Below, one piece after another: positions 8,886-18,730 of a stretch of DNA of 64,000 nt. How positions within the stretch are numbered: position 1 is the first letter of the stretch; each line of letters opens with the position of its first letter. Source of the DNA: Frankiales bacterium. GTDB taxonomy: Bacteria > Actinomycetota > Actinomycetes > S36-B12 > CAIYMF01. The position numbers and the translations under genes were made by a program. The stretch spans positions 181,449 through 245,448 of the forward strand of contig WGLY01000006.1 of NCBI GenBank assembly GCA_016125335.1. Reading direction: 5' to 3'. Under the pieces are notes generated by a model. The model worked only from the letters and a program-made list of their open reading frames with translations, did not search any database and had not been told where the DNA came from.

Positions 8886-9407
8886 TCAGGACTCGGGCGC
8901 CAGGCCCCGGAACCGGCTGCCGAAGTACAGCAGCGGGTCGCCGCCGGCGGCCTGCGCGGCGAGGTCGAGCACCTCGCCGACGACGATGTCGTGGTCGCCG
9001 GCGGGGTGCACCGCCACGGTGCGGCAGTCCAGGCTCGCGATCGCGCCGTCGAGCACGAGGGCGCCGGTGAGCGCCGAGCGGGTGGTGGGCGTCGAGTCGA
9101 ACTGCCCGACGAGGGGCCGGCCCCGGGTCGCGAACCAGCGGGCCCGGCCCGCGGAGCCGGCGTCCAGGACGCTGACCGACCACGCGCCGGCCGCGGTGAT
9201 CGCCTCGTGGAAGCGCGAGTCGTTCTCCACGCAGACCAGCACCAGCGGCGGGTCGAGGGACACCGAGGTGAACGAGTTCGCGGTCATCGCGTGGTCGAAC
9301 CGCTCCTGCACGCAGGTGACGACGGCGACTCCCGTGGCGAACCGGCTCATGACCGCCCGGAACCGGCCGGGCTCGACCGGCCGCGGCTGCGGGGCGGGCT
9401 CGGCCAT
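8886..9407 (-). CDS. Flavin reductase-like FMN-binding protein
   Basis: 173 aa covering the whole Flavin_Reduct domain: FRAVMSRFATGVAVVTC near the N terminus, the FMN-binding segment AMTANSFTSVSLDPPLVLVCVEN, then WSVSVLDAG and GDHDIVVGEVLDL. Members reduce FMN/FAD with NAD(P)H to feed two-component monooxygenases; no monooxygenase is nearby, so the partner is unknown. TAGGGT (9415-9420) lies 7 bases before the ATG, pointing to a leaderless transcript. vanW follows about 190 bp downstream on the same strand. Confidence 0.86.
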   Translation of the reverse strand: MAEPAPQPRPVEPGRFRAVMSRFATGVAVVTCVQERFDHAMTANSFTSVSLDPPLVLVCVENDSRFHEAITAAGAWSVSVLDAGSAGRARWFATRGRPLVGQFDSTPTTRSALTGALVLDGAIASLDCRTVAVHPAGDHDIVVGEVLDLAAQAAGGDPLLYFGSRFRGLAPES

Positions 9408-9494
9408 GCCCCCGACCCTAGCCGCGGGCCGGACGGCCGGCGCCCGCGGTGCCCGGTCCCCGCCCGGCGGCCGCGGAGCAGGCCCGTGCGCCGG

Positions 9495-10493
9495 TCAGGC
9501 GCGGACGCCGGAGAGCCGGGCGTGGTCGATGACGACGGCGGCCGGGGACGCGACCAGGCGCAGCGTGGTGAGCGCCGACTCGCCGAACGCGTTGGCGACG
9601 CCGCTGGACAGCGCCAGCAGGCCGAGCAGCCGCCCGCCGGCGCGCAGCGGCATCGACAGGAACGTGGCCATGCCGGGGCTCTCCAGGCCGTCCGGGTCCG
9701 CCGCGCCCAGGCGCCCGTGGGCGTCGGCGAGCATCGGCGAGAGCTCGGTCATCGACGTGCCGAGGCCGGTCGCCTGCTCGGACGCCTCGGCGACCGCGGC
9801 CAGGAAGTCGCGGTAGTGCTCCTCGGTCACCTCGCGCGACACCGACACGTACGTCGCCTCGGGGTTGAGCCCGTCCGGGCCCAGCAGCATGACGCTGACC
9901 AGGTCGCAGTCGACGATGCGCTCCATCGCCTCGAGCACGGCCGCCACCGTCTCCTCGAACCCGTGCACGTCGGCCGCGATCGAGGTGACGTCCTGCGTGA
10001 CGGAGGCCTCGAACAGGTTGCGGTCCAGCAGGTCGCACACCCGCACGAGGACGTCGTCGTCGGTGAGCTCGAGCGGGTCCGGCTTGATCGGCGCGCGGCC
10101 GCCACGCGCCGCGCGGGACGCCTCGATGGCCGCGGTGACCGCCTCGACCAGCTCCGGCGCCTCGAAGTCCTTGGTGAGGAAGCGGTCCGCCCCGGCGCGC
10201 GCCCCCCAGTAGCGGTCGCTCGCGGCGTTGAGCGACGTCAGGAACAGCACCGGCGTGTCCGCCGTCTGCCAGTCGTCCTTGAGCACGCGCGCCGCGACGT
10301 AGCCCGAGACGCGCGGCATCTGCACGTCGAGGATCACCACGTCGGGGTTGGTGCGGAACACCGTCTGCACCGCCTCGACGCCGTCCTCGGCGAGGACCAC
10401 GTCGAACCCCGCCGCGGCGAGCACGCCCCCCACGATGCGGCGCATCGTGGGGCTGTCGTCGGCGACGAGGACCGTCGGCTGCTGGTCGGTCAT
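9495..10493 (-). CDS. Response regulator with C-terminal GAF domain
   Basis: 332 aa. The receiver domain (~1-125) has VLVADDSPTMRR, the acceptor Asp in PDVVILDVQMP, LFLTSL and the conserved Lys in RFLTKDF. A linker leads to a GAF-type domain (~150-330: LLDRNLFEASVTQDVTSIA, CDLVSVMLLGPDG, ATFLSMPLRAGGRLLGLLALSSG). There is no DNA-binding or cyclase output, so signal transfer is probably by protein contact or ligand gating. It is the last gene of the cheW-mcp-cheA operon, 34 bp after cheA, and is a plausible second target of the CheA kinase beside CheA's own receiver. Confidence 0.86.
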   Translation of the reverse strand: MTDQQPTVLVADDSPTMRRIVGGVLAAAGFDVVLAEDGVEAVQTVFRTNPDVVILDVQMPRVSGYVAARVLKDDWQTADTPVLFLTSLNAASDRYWGARAGADRFLTKDFEAPELVEAVTAAIEASRAARGGRAPIKPDPLELTDDDVLVRVCDLLDRNLFEASVTQDVTSIAADVHGFEETVAAVLEAMERIVDCDLVSVMLLGPDGLNPEATYVSVSREVTEEHYRDFLAAVAEASEQATGLGTSMTELSPMLADAHGRLGAADPDGLESPGMATFLSMPLRAGGRLLGLLALSSGVANAFGESALTTLRLVASPAAVVIDHARLSGVRA

Positions 10494-10527
10494 GGCGTCC
10501 TCCGGTGGGGGATCTGGTCCGTGGCGG

Positions 10528-12741
10528 TCATCGGCCGACCAGACGTCGGACGGCGTCCACCAGCGCGTGCTGGTCGAACTCGCTCTTGAGCAGGTACGCG
10601 TCGGCCCCGGCGTCGAGGCCCGCGCGCTTGTCGGCGTCGTCGCCCCGCGACGTCATGATGACGACGGGGACGTTCTCCCAGCCGCGGGTGCGCCGGATGG
10701 TGCGCGTGAGGGTGAACCCGTCCATGCCGGGCATCTCGACGTCGGAGAGCACGAGGTCGACCGGTTCCTGCTGGAGCCGGTCGGCGCCGTCGAGCCCGTC
10801 GACCGCCGTCACCACCTCGTAGCCGGCGGCCTCGAGGATGGTCCGCTGGAGCTCGCGCACGCCGATCGAGTCCTCGACGACGAGCACCCGCGGACGGCCC
10901 GGACCAGTAGCGGTGCGGCGCGCAGCGGGCGCCTGGGCGTCGCCCTGGGCGTCGGCCGCGGGCTGCTCGGACCCCGGCACGGGCAGCTCCGAGGTGCCGG
11001 TGAACCGGGCGCCGAGCTCGCGCAGGTCCACCAGCAGCAGCACGGACCCGTCGTCGTCGATCGTCGCGCCGGACGTGCCGGGGAGCTCGCCGAGGAAGTC
11101 GCCGAGCGGGGTGACGACCACCTCGCGCTCGGCCTCGACCTCGTCGACGGCCCACGCCAGCGGCGTCCCGGCCGGCCGGGCCACCACGGCCACCCGCGCG
11201 TGGCGCGGGCCGGCCACGCCCAGGGCCGACCCCAGGTCGGCGAGCGGGACCGTCTCGTCGCGGCGGACCACCACGAGCGAGCCCGCGACCTCGTGGACGT
11301 CGGCGTCGGCCAGGCTCACGGTCTCGAGCACGCCCGGCAGCGGGACGCCGAACCGCTCCTGGCCGCAGCGCACCACCAGGCAGCGGACCACGCCGAGGGT
11401 GACGGGCAGCGTCAGCACGAAGCGGGTGCCCTGCCCGGGCGCGCTGTCGATCTCCACGGTGCCGCCGAGCGCCTCCACCGACGTGCGGACGACGTCGAGG
11501 CCCACGCCGCGGCCGGAGGTCTCGGTGACGTCGGTGCGCGTGGAGAACCCGGGCTCGAAGAGCATGCGGTGCAGCGCGTGCGGCGCCGGCGCCGCGCCCT
11601 CCTCCACGCGTCCGGTACGGACCAGGGCCGCGAGCAGGGCGTCGTCGTCGATGCCGGCGCCGTCGTCGGCCACCTCGACCACCACCGTGGAGCCGGCCTG
11701 CCGCGCGGTGACGGTCACCCGGGCGCGCCGCGGCTTGCCCGACCGGACCCGCTCGGCGGGCGGCTCGCACCCGTGGTCCACGGCGTTGATCACCAGGTGC
11801 CGCAGGGCCTCCGCGACGCCGTCGAGCACGCGCACATCGAGCTCCACCTCGGCCCCGACGGTGACCAGCTCGACCTCCTTGGCCGTGGCGGTCGCGACCT
11901 CGCGGACCAGCGCCGGGAAGCCGGCGAGGAGCCGGCGCACCGGCACGGTGGCCAGGCCCATCGCACCCTCGCGCACCCGTCCGATGCGGCCGAGCGCGTC
12001 CTCGCTGCGGGTGCGCAGGTCGCGGGCCAGCGCCTGGAGGCGGTCCGTGGCTGCCAGCACGGCGGTCGCCGCGTCCGACACCTCGGACGACGACGCCCCC
12101 GAGAGCACGGACTGGCGCAGCCCCCGGACCAGCGACTGGTGCTCGGCGAGCAGGGCCGCGCACTCGAGCGCCTGGCGCTCGAGCCGCCGCACGTCCACCT
12201 CGGCCTCGCCCACGACGTCGAGCAGCCCGTGCACGCGGCGGGTGGGCACGCGCACGTGGTCCCCGCCCCGCCCGCCGGCGAAGGCGGCGTCGTCGTCGTC
12301 CACGTCCGGGTCGGCCGCGGCCGCCTCGGGCAGCCGGGGCACCTCCACCGGGTCGGCGCCGGCCAGCGCCGAGTCGAGCGCGGCGACGACGTCCTCCACG
12401 GCCGAGGTCGGCACGTGGCGGTCGGCGCCCGGCATCGAGCGCCCGATCGCGTCGGTGGTGACGAGCAGCAGGTCGACGAGGTCGCGGCGCACGGCGAGGC
12501 GCCCGTCGCGCAGCATGCCCAGCAGGTCCTCGGCCCGGTGGGCCAGCGTCACCACGGCGTCGAGCCCGAGCATCCGGGCCGAGCCCTTCACGGTGTGGGC
12601 GTCGCGGAACAGCGACTCGACCAGCTGGCGCGGGGCGCGCCTGCCCTCCAGCCCGAGCAGCCCGTCGCGCAGCGACGCGAGCCGGTCCTCCACCTCCGCG
12701 CGGAAGGTGGCGACCAGCTCGGGATCGTCGGACCAGGCCAT
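10528..12741 (-). CDS. cheA: Hybrid chemotaxis-type histidine kinase CheA with receiver domain
   Basis: 737 aa. The order is Hpt (LFRDAHTVKGSARMLG, phospho-His49), a dimerisation helix region, HATPase (RHLVINAVDHGCE; GRGVGLDVVRTSVEALGG), a CheW-like domain (~460-600, VVRCLVVRCGQERFGVPL) and a C-terminal receiver (VLVVEDSIGVRE; acceptor Asp in VLSDVEMPGMDGF; Lys in YLLKSEF). There is no obvious P2 domain for CheY docking. The fused receiver is usual in alternative chemosensory systems that regulate functions other than swimming. The start at 12741 is 6 bp after the mcp stop, inside a four-gene operon. Confidence 0.92.
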   Translation of the reverse strand: MAWSDDPELVATFRAEVEDRLASLRDGLLGLEGRRAPRQLVESLFRDAHTVKGSARMLGLDAVVTLAHRAEDLLGMLRDGRLAVRRDLVDLLLVTTDAIGRSMPGADRHVPTSAVEDVVAALDSALAGADPVEVPRLPEAAAADPDVDDDDAAFAGGRGGDHVRVPTRRVHGLLDVVGEAEVDVRRLERQALECAALLAEHQSLVRGLRQSVLSGASSSEVSDAATAVLAATDRLQALARDLRTRSEDALGRIGRVREGAMGLATVPVRRLLAGFPALVREVATATAKEVELVTVGAEVELDVRVLDGVAEALRHLVINAVDHGCEPPAERVRSGKPRRARVTVTARQAGSTVVVEVADDGAGIDDDALLAALVRTGRVEEGAAPAPHALHRMLFEPGFSTRTDVTETSGRGVGLDVVRTSVEALGGTVEIDSAPGQGTRFVLTLPVTLGVVRCLVVRCGQERFGVPLPGVLETVSLADADVHEVAGSLVVVRRDETVPLADLGSALGVAGPRHARVAVVARPAGTPLAWAVDEVEAEREVVVTPLGDFLGELPGTSGATIDDDGSVLLLVDLRELGARFTGTSELPVPGSEQPAADAQGDAQAPAARRTATGPGRPRVLVVEDSIGVRELQRTILEAAGYEVVTAVDGLDGADRLQQEPVDLVLSDVEMPGMDGFTLTRTIRRTRGWENVPVVIMTSRGDDADKRAGLDAGADAYLLKSEFDQHALVDAVRRLVGR

Positions 12742-12747
12742 GCGGGC

Positions 12748-14322
12748 CTACGCGACGCGGAAGCGCGAGATCGACTCGCGCAGCTCGGCGGACAGGGCGT
12801 GCAGCTGCGCGGCGGCCGCGGCCGACTGCTTGGACCCCACGGCGTACTGGCGCGACACGTCCGACACCTGCGTCATCGCGGCCACGACCTGGTCGGACGC
12901 CGAGCGCTGCTGCTGGGTCGCGATCGAGATCTCCTTGGCCGCGGTCGTCGTCTCGTCGACCATGCCCGAGATCCGCTCGAGCGCCTCGACGACGTCGCGG
13001 GCGAGGTCGGCCCCCGCGTGCACGTCGCGCGAGCCCTCCTCGGTGGCGAGGATCGTCGCGTGGGTCTCGGTCTGGATCTGCGCGACGATCGCCTGGATCT
13101 GGCCGGCGGACTCCTGCGACCGCTCGGCGAGCTTGCGCACCTCCGCGGCCACGACCGCGAAGCCCCGGCCGTGCTCGCCGGCGCGCGCCGCCTCGATTGC
13201 GGCGTTGAGCGCCAGCAGGTTGGTCTGGTCGGCGAGGTCGTCGATCACCTCGAGGATGCGGCCGATCTGCTGGCTCTTCTCACCCAGCGACAGGGCCCGC
13301 GCGGCGATCGAGTCGACCCGGTCGGCGATCTGGTCCATCGAGCGCACCGAGGCGGAGACGGCCTGCCGGCCCTCCTCCGCGTGGCGCAGCGTCTCCGCGG
13401 CATAGCGCGCGACCGCCTCCGCCGTGTCCGCGATCTGCGCGGCGGTGGCCGCCAGCTCCTCGATCGTCGACGTCGTCTCCGCCACCGCGGAGGACTGCTC
13501 CGTCGCGCTGGCGGCGTGCTGCTCCGCGGTCGCGAGCAGCTCGACGGCGCTGGTGGAGATCTGCTCGCCCCCGGCGCGGACCTGTTCCACGAGGGCGCGC
13601 AGGCTGTCCAGCGCCTGGTTGACCGACTCCGACAGCACCACCACGGTGTCGTCGGGCTCGTCGAGCCCCTCCCCCGTCATCGAGCTCACGTCGATGGCGG
13701 TCGACAGGTCGCCCGCGGCGGCGCGCTCGAGCTGGGCGGTGAGGGCGTCGACCCGGGCGGCGAGCTGCTTGCGCTCGCGGGTGGACTTGCTCTCGAAGGC
13801 CAGCACCGCCTCGGTCAGCTGCGCGTCGATGAGGGTCATCGCCGGCAGGGCCACCAGGGCGAGCAGGCCCAGCGGCACCGCCGACCCGGTCCAGGTGTGG
13901 GTCACCAGCCCGGTGAAGGAGACGCTGAGGGCGAGCAGCACCGCGAAGCCGGCGAGCAGCCAGCGGGAGAAGAGCAGCGACGCGAAGAGCACCGTGACGG
14001 CGAGGAGCGCCGAGGTCGGCGCGAGCAGGCCGCCGCTGGCGCAGGCGAGCCCGGTGATCGCGACCACGCAGGCCAGCAGGATCACCCGGCCCACGGTCAC
14101 CACCTGGCGCAGCGCCACGCCGGCCCGGCGCGCGCGGACGGCCAGCACGGTCGTCAGGGCGGCCAGCAGCACGGCGAACGCCGTCCAGGCGACCACCTGC
14201 GGGACGTCTACCTGCGCCTCGGGCACGAACACCGACGTGAGCCAGGCGGAGAGCGGGCCGCCGACGGCCAGCCCCCACGTGGCGATGCACGCGATCACGG
14301 CGATGCGCTTGCTGAACTCCAC
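12748..14322 (-). CDS. Methyl-accepting chemotaxis protein with multi-spanning N-terminal membrane domain
   Basis: 524 aa. The N-terminal ~190 residues hold about six hydrophobic segments (from [18 protein letters not shown] to [17 protein letters not shown]) with little extracytoplasmic domain, so it may sense a membrane or internal cue. A coiled region ([24 protein letters not shown]) leads to the signalling helices, whose tip contains [20 protein letters not shown] and [16 protein letters not shown] classical CheB/CheR-binding C-terminal pentapeptide is not seen. The GTG at 14322 was chosen because it leaves an N terminus EFSKRIAV before TM1. It lies between cheW and cheA in one operon. 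Confidence 0.88.
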   Translation of the reverse strand: MEFSKRIAVIACIATWGLAVGGPLSAWLTSVFVPEAQVDVPQVVAWTAFAVLLAALTTVLAVRARRAGVALRQVVTVGRVILLACVVAITGLACASGGLLAPTSALLAVTVLFASLLFSRWLLAGFAVLLALSVSFTGLVTHTWTGSAVPLGLLALVALPAMTLIDAQLTEAVLAFESKSTRERKQLAARVDALTAQLERAAAGDLSTAIDVSSMTGEGLDEPDDTVVVLSESVNQALDSLRALVEQVRAGGEQISTSAVELLATAEQHAASATEQSSAVAETTSTIEELAATAAQIADTAEAVARYAAETLRHAEEGRQAVSASVRSMDQIADRVDSIAARALSLGEKSQQIGRILEVIDDLADQTNLLALNAAIEAARAGEHGRGFAVVAAEVRKLAERSQESAGQIQAIVAQIQTETHATILATEEGSRDVHAGADLARDVVEALERISGMVDETTTAAKEISIATQQQRSASDQVVAAMTQVSDVSRQYAVGSKQSAAAAAQLHALSAELRESISRFRVA

Positions 14323-14404
14323 GACCCACCCACCGTTCGTCCCGGGGACCACACGCCCCTCACTGGTGCTTCGGGCGGTCCCGGGGTCACCTGAAGGGGT
14401 GAAC

Positions 14405-14432
14405 GGCCACCGGCTGCGAGACGCCGGTGGCC
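14405..14432 (-). terminator. Stem-loop between cheW and mcp
   Basis: Arms ggccaccggc (14405-14414) and gccggtggcc (14423-14432) form a perfect 10-bp stem with an 8-nt loop, just after the cheW stop. Because mcp and cheA continue on the same strand, it may set relative expression rather than end the operon. Confidence 0.5.
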
Positions 14433-14441
14433 CCGGCGTGC

Positions 14442-14960
14442 TCAGCCGCGCGAGGCGCGCGTGCGCAGGGCCAGCAGCGCGGCCGTGCCGAGCACGGCCA
14501 CGCGTCCGGCGGGTCCGCCGTCGGCGAGCCCGGACACGAGCCGGCCGGCGCCGGGAGCCAGCGTGGACGGCGCCGGCTCGAGGTCCGGCGGCACCTCCAC
14601 CAGGCCGGCCACGGCCTCGGCGACCAGGCCCGCCTCGAGGCCCTCCGCGGAGATCACCACGAGCCGCGCGCTCGAGGGCAGCGGGCCGGCGTCGAGCCCG
14701 AGCAGGGTGCGCACGTCCAGGAGCGGCAGCACGTGGCCGCGCCAGTTGACGACGCCGGTCACCCAGGCGGCGGTGCCCGGCACGCGGGTGGCCCGCGGCA
14801 GGGCCGCGACCTCCGCGACGTCCGGGGCGCAGACGGCGTAGCGGCCGCCGCCCAGGCGCACCACGACGTGGTCGACCCCCGTGGACTCGGGCTCGGCGAC
14901 GTCGTCGTCGAACCACGTGGCCCCCGGGTCCTGGCCGCGGGAGGGCAGGGTGACGGTCAC
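14442..14960 (-). CDS. cheW: CheW-like adaptor protein
   Basis: 172 aa with one CheW domain: [31 protein letters not shown], then [24 protein letters not shown], the signature core of CheW adaptors that bridge receptor and CheA. The N-terminal ~30 residues are acidic and probably disordered. The GTG start at 14960 is the first in-frame start that keeps the domain whole. First gene of the cheW-mcp-cheA-REC/GAF operon. Confidence 0.84.
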   Translation of the reverse strand: MTVTLPSRGQDPGATWFDDDVAEPESTGVDHVVVRLGGGRYAVCAPDVAEVAALPRATRVPGTAAWVTGVVNWRGHVLPLLDVRTLLGLDAGPLPSSARLVVISAEGLEAGLVAEAVAGLVEVPPDLEPAPSTLAPGAGRLVSGLADGGPAGRVAVLGTAALLALRTRASRG

Positions 14961-15007
14961 CTGGGCTGCATCGGCGCGCCCGCGCCGACCCTGAAGCGAC
15001 CGCGGCG

Positions 15008-15514
15008 TCAGTCCGGCGCGGCCGGGGTGTCGCCCGGATCGGGTCCGGGCGCGACGAGCGGGCGCGCCTCGAGCGAGGCCACGAGCTCGGCCGTGCCGCG
15101 TGGGAGGGGGACGGCGGCGGCGAGGGCGGCCAGAGCCGCCCCGCCGATCAGGTACACCTGCGTGCGCAGCACGTCGGGCAGCAGCACGTCGCCGCCGGGG
15201 CCGGTCGTGGCCAGCACCAGGGTGGGCAGCAGCCAGCCCACCGCCACCGCCGCGCCGCCCGAGCGCGACCCCACCAGCCAGGCCGCACCGCGGGTGCACA
15301 CCAGGATGCCGAGCAGCACCAGCACGAGGCCCCACGGCACCCAGGCGCCGCGCACCTGGGTCCGCACGGCGGCCAGGCCGGCGCCGAGAGCGCCGAGGAA
15401 CAGCCCGCCGGCGAACAGGGCGGCGAGGGTGAGCCGGCTGACCCGCACGCGGACCTTCCTGGGGCGCGGCTCCCCGGGGTCGGCCGGGGGCGCCGCGGGG
15501 GCGTCGTCGCTCAC
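15008..15514 (-). CDS. DUF6113 family integral membrane protein
   Basis: 168 aa with four hydrophobic helices ([69 protein letters not shown]) and hydrophilic, Pro/Asp-rich ends. This pattern matches the actinobacterial DUF6113 proteins often found next to mshB, and mshB lies one gene away here. TAGGCT (15521-15526) is 6 bases before the GTG start, so the mRNA is probably leaderless. No activity is known. Confidence 0.72.
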   Translation of the reverse strand: MSDDAPAAPPADPGEPRPRKVRVRVSRLTLAALFAGGLFLGALGAGLAAVRTQVRGAWVPWGLVLVLLGILVCTRGAAWLVGSRSGGAAVAVGWLLPTLVLATTGPGGDVLLPDVLRTQVYLIGGAALAALAAAVPLPRGTAELVASLEARPLVAPGPDPGDTPAAPD

Positions 15515-15551
15515 CGGGCGAGCCTAGGGCCCTCCGGTTGCGGCGGCCGCG

Positions 15552-17555
15552 TCAGGACCCGGCGGTGCCCGCCTCGGCCGCGAACGGCACCCGCTCGCGC
15601 AGGTCGACCGTGCGGGGCGCGGCCGACGCCGCCTCGAGCACGTCGGTGATCTCGCGGCCGATCAGCTCGTGGCGCTCGAGCAGGGCGTCGCGCAGCGCCT
15701 CGACGAGGTGGCGGTTCTCACTGAGCAGGGCGCGCGTCGCCGCCTTCTGCTCCTGCAGGATCCGCTCCACCCGGGCCCGGCCGTCGCCGTCGGCGAGCAC
15801 CCGGCCCACGATGTTGGTGTCCGAGAGCGCGCCGGACTGCACCGCGGAGTACGAGATCAGGGTGTCGGTCATCCCGGCCGACCCGACCATCTGCGCCGCG
15901 ACGTTCGTGGCGTAGAGGAGGGCGCCGGCCGGCCCGGTGGAGACGTCGTCGAAGAACAGCTCCTCGGCCGACTGGCCGCCCATCGCGATGCGGATCAGCC
16001 CGAGCATCTCGGTGCGGGAGCGGGTGAACACGTCCTCGGCGTCGCCGTGCGCCAGCATGCCGAGCGCGTCGCGGCGCTTGACGATGGTGAGCACCTCGAG
16101 GCGGCGGTGCGGCGCGACCAGCCACGCCGTGACGGCGTGCCCGGCCTCGTGCGTCGCGATGAGCGTGCGCTCGTGGTCGGTGTAGGCCACCGGCTGGCCC
16201 ATGCCGACCTCCTCCACGAGCCGGGCGCGCTCGACGTCGGCCCGCGACATCGCGTGCTCCCCGCGGCGCAGGGCGTTGACCAGGCCCTCGTCGAAGAGGT
16301 GCTCGATCATCACCGGCGTGTAGCCCTGGGTGACCGACGCCAGCGAGTCGCGCACCTCGTCCTCGTCGAGCTCGACGGCGTGCGCCTTGCGCTGGAGGAA
16401 GAAGTCGATGAGCGCACGGCGACCCGACTTCGAGGGCGCCTCGAAGGTGAGCCGGCGGTCGAACCGGCCCGGGCGCAGCAGCGCGGGGTCGAGGTTGTCC
16501 GCCCGGTTGGTGGCGGCGATGAGCAGGACGTTCGTGGACGGCGGGACCGGCCGGCGCAGCTGGCGGCCGGGGGGCAGCAGCAGGTTGAGCCGGTCGATGA
16601 CGCCGGTCCGCAGCTTCTGCCAGCCGGTCGGGTCGTCGAACGACTGCATCTGCACGAGCAGCTCGTTGACGACGCCGCCCACGCCCTCGGTGGACAGCGC
16701 CCGGTTCTGCACCGGGCCTGCGGGCGCCGCGGAGGCGTACGACGACGGCAGCCCCTCGAGGCCGCCGCAGCACGCGCTCCCGGTCGCCCGCGACGGCAGC
16801 GGCGTCATGGACAGGCCGCCGCGCGCCATGGCGATCGCGTCGATCTCCTCGATGAAGCCGATCGCGCCGCCCTCCTGGCGGGCGGCCTTGCGCAGCGCCT
16901 TGAAGTACGAGCGGATCTTGCGGGCGGTGGCGCCGTAGTACATCGACTGGAACGACGTGGCCGAGACGAACAGGAACGGCACGCCCGCCTCGCGGGCCAT
17001 GGCCTTGGCGAGGTAGGTCTTGCCGGTGCCCGGCTGGCCCTCGAACAGCAGCCCCCGGCGCGCGGTGCCGCCCATCTCGGCGGCGAACGTGCGGTGCGCG
17101 AGGAAGAGGTTGAGCGAGCGCACCACGTCGTCCTTCACGACGTCGATGCCGATCACCTGGTCGAGGGAGACGTCGATCTGCTCGGGGCGGTAGGTGACGT
17201 GCGGCGAGCGACCGGCTCCCACCGTGGTCCCCAGCAGGACGCCGAGCAGCGCGATGAAGAACAGCGCCGGCACGAGCAGCATCGGGTCGATGCTCGGCAG
17301 CGTGATGTTGGTGATGTCGAACGGGTCGCCCGAGGCGATGCGCAGGGCGAGGTAGCCGGCCGGGATCAGCAGCAGCAGGAACAGCCGCCCGAGCCTGCGG
17401 CGGCGCGAGCGCTCGCGGGCGAGCCCGACGTCGGCCTGCGAGCGGCGCAGCGTCGCGCTGTCGGCCAGCAGCGCCGAGACCGGCGCCGGGGCGACCTGCG
17501 CGGACGCCTCCGTCGTGGCCGTCGACGCCTCGCCCCTCGTCCCCTGTCGCCGCAT
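15552..17555 (-). CDS. Atypical FtsH-like membrane AAA ATPase/metallopeptidase
   Basis: 667 aa with FtsH architecture. Two TM helices (~57-73 and ~92-112) flank only a short loop. The AAA domain has Walker A GQPGTGKT (173-180), Walker B GFIEEIDA (233-240) and RPGRFDRR (361-368). The peptidase domain has HEAGH (469-473). Differences from housekeeping FtsH: the pore motif is MYYG instead of MFVG; about 60 extra residues lie between Walker B and the ATNRAD motif and include a Cys-Cys pair; and the segment corresponding to STGASNDI reads STGPAGAL, replacing the third zinc ligand Asp by Ala. It may be a regulatory or inactive protease paralogue. GGAG lies 8 bases before the ATG. Confidence 0.8.
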   Translation of the reverse strand: MRRQGTRGEASTATTEASAQVAPAPVSALLADSATLRRSQADVGLARERSRRRRLGRLFLLLLIPAGYLALRIASGDPFDITNITLPSIDPMLLVPALFFIALLGVLLGTTVGAGRSPHVTYRPEQIDVSLDQVIGIDVVKDDVVRSLNLFLAHRTFAAEMGGTARRGLLFEGQPGTGKTYLAKAMAREAGVPFLFVSATSFQSMYYGATARKIRSYFKALRKAARQEGGAIGFIEEIDAIAMARGGLSMTPLPSRATGSACCGGLEGLPSSYASAAPAGPVQNRALSTEGVGGVVNELLVQMQSFDDPTGWQKLRTGVIDRLNLLLPPGRQLRRPVPPSTNVLLIAATNRADNLDPALLRPGRFDRRLTFEAPSKSGRRALIDFFLQRKAHAVELDEDEVRDSLASVTQGYTPVMIEHLFDEGLVNALRRGEHAMSRADVERARLVEEVGMGQPVAYTDHERTLIATHEAGHAVTAWLVAPHRRLEVLTIVKRRDALGMLAHGDAEDVFTRSRTEMLGLIRIAMGGQSAEELFFDDVSTGPAGALLYATNVAAQMVGSAGMTDTLISYSAVQSGALSDTNIVGRVLADGDGRARVERILQEQKAATRALLSENRHLVEALRDALLERHELIGREITDVLEAASAAPRTVDLRERVPFAAEAGTAGS

Positions 17556-17730
17556 CCTGAGGTCTCCGTCCGCCGGTTCCGGGTGCGCCCTCAAGGGCGT
17601 GCACACATCGTCACCGACGCGCGGCCCGAGGACCTCGTCCGACCGGCCGTTCTCACCCGTGTGGAGTACCCCGGAGGGCCCAACCGTCACGACCCGTGAC
17701 GGCGCGCTCGCCGCGGCATCCTCCGAACGG

Positions 17731-18618
17731 TCAGATCCCGGCGAACAGGTCCGTCTCGCGCCCCGCCGCGTCCGGCTCGCCACCGGCCTCGCCGCGCACC
17801 CGGCGGAAGAACTCGATCCCCAGGGCTCGCGAGCCGAGCATGTTCGACAGCGCGAAGAAGCCGTCCTCCACGCTGATCTGGGTGGCGTGGGCGCGCATCG
17901 CGGCCACCTTGGCGTCGATGAACTCCTGCGCGTCGATCACCGTCGTGACCAGGTCGTCGTCGCAGGCGAAGGGGATGTCGTCGGGGTCCATCGCCGCGAA
18001 GCCGGCCTCCTCGCCCATCTCGCGCAGCGCCGCGATCCCCTCGCGGACGACCGACTTGGGGAACGCGGTCCAGTAGATCTTGGCGATGTCCCATGCCGGG
18101 CCGAGGTCGGTGCGGAAGGACGGCGCGGCCGCCAGCAGGCTCGCGTACATGGCCACGCGGTGCGCCTGGATGTGGTCGGGGTGGCCGTAGCCGCCGAAGT
18201 CGTCGTAGGTGACGAGCACCTGCGGGCGCACCTCGCGGATCACCGGCACGAGGTCGGTGGCGGCGGCGAGCAGGTCGGCCTGCCAGAACGCGGCCGGGTC
18301 GTCGTTGTCCGGCAGGCCCATCATCCCGGAGTCGCGGTACTTGCCCGCGTGGCCGAGGAAGCGGTGGTCGGTGACGCCGAGCTCGGCCATGGCGGCCGCG
18401 AGCTCGACCTCGCGGTGCTCGCCGAGGGTGTCCTCGCGGTCGGCGGCGCGGTGCGCGTGCTCCTCGACGAGGATCTCGCCCTCCTCGCCGCGCGTGCAGG
18501 TCACGAGCGTCACGTGCGCACCCGCGGCCGCGTAGCGGGCCATGGTGGCGCCGCTGCCGATGGTCTCGTCGTCGGGGTGCGCGTGCACGAGCAGGAGGCG
18601 GTGGTCGGCTGTGGTCAC
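17731..18618 (-). CDS. mshB: N-acetyl-GlcN-inositol deacetylase of mycothiol synthesis
   Basis: 295-aa zinc deacetylase (PIG-L/LmbE fold) that removes acetate from GlcNAc-Ins in mycothiol synthesis. Metal site AHPDDE (residues ~12-17) and the second metal motif [12 protein letters not shown] are present, as is [11 protein letters not shown]. The GGYGHPDH pattern, length and DUF6113 neighbour favour MshB over the conjugate amidase Mca. TAGGCT (18626-18631) lies 7 bases before the GTG at 18618, indicating a leaderless transcript. Confidence 0.88.
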   Translation of the reverse strand: MTTADHRLLLVHAHPDDETIGSGATMARYAAAGAHVTLVTCTRGEEGEILVEEHAHRAADREDTLGEHREVELAAAMAELGVTDHRFLGHAGKYRDSGMMGLPDNDDPAAFWQADLLAAATDLVPVIREVRPQVLVTYDDFGGYGHPDHIQAHRVAMYASLLAAAPSFRTDLGPAWDIAKIYWTAFPKSVVREGIAALREMGEEAGFAAMDPDDIPFACDDDLVTTVIDAQEFIDAKVAAMRAHATQISVEDGFFALSNMLGSRALGIEFFRRVRGEAGGEPDAAGRETDLFAGI

Positions 18619-18730
18619 GCCGGCGAGCCTAATCGGGACCGGCGCGCCCGCATCCGGCGTTCGCTCGCGGCGATCGGGAGCCCGGCGCGTGAGGAGGGGG
18701 ACCGCGTCGCGGGGCTGAGAGGATCCGGGC

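Noticed and set aside
5911..14394. Very long plus-strand open frames (over 1,300 codons) across the kinase and chemotaxis genes
   Set aside because: They are antisense to clear gene families, rich in Arg/Gly/His/Ala, and show no domain motif. Long open frames opposite real genes are expected at this GC content.
17731..18618. Mycothiol S-conjugate amidase (Mca) for the LmbE-fold gene
   Set aside because: GGYGHPDH motif, length and DUF6113 neighbour fit MshB better; Mca remains a paralogue to exclude by alignment.
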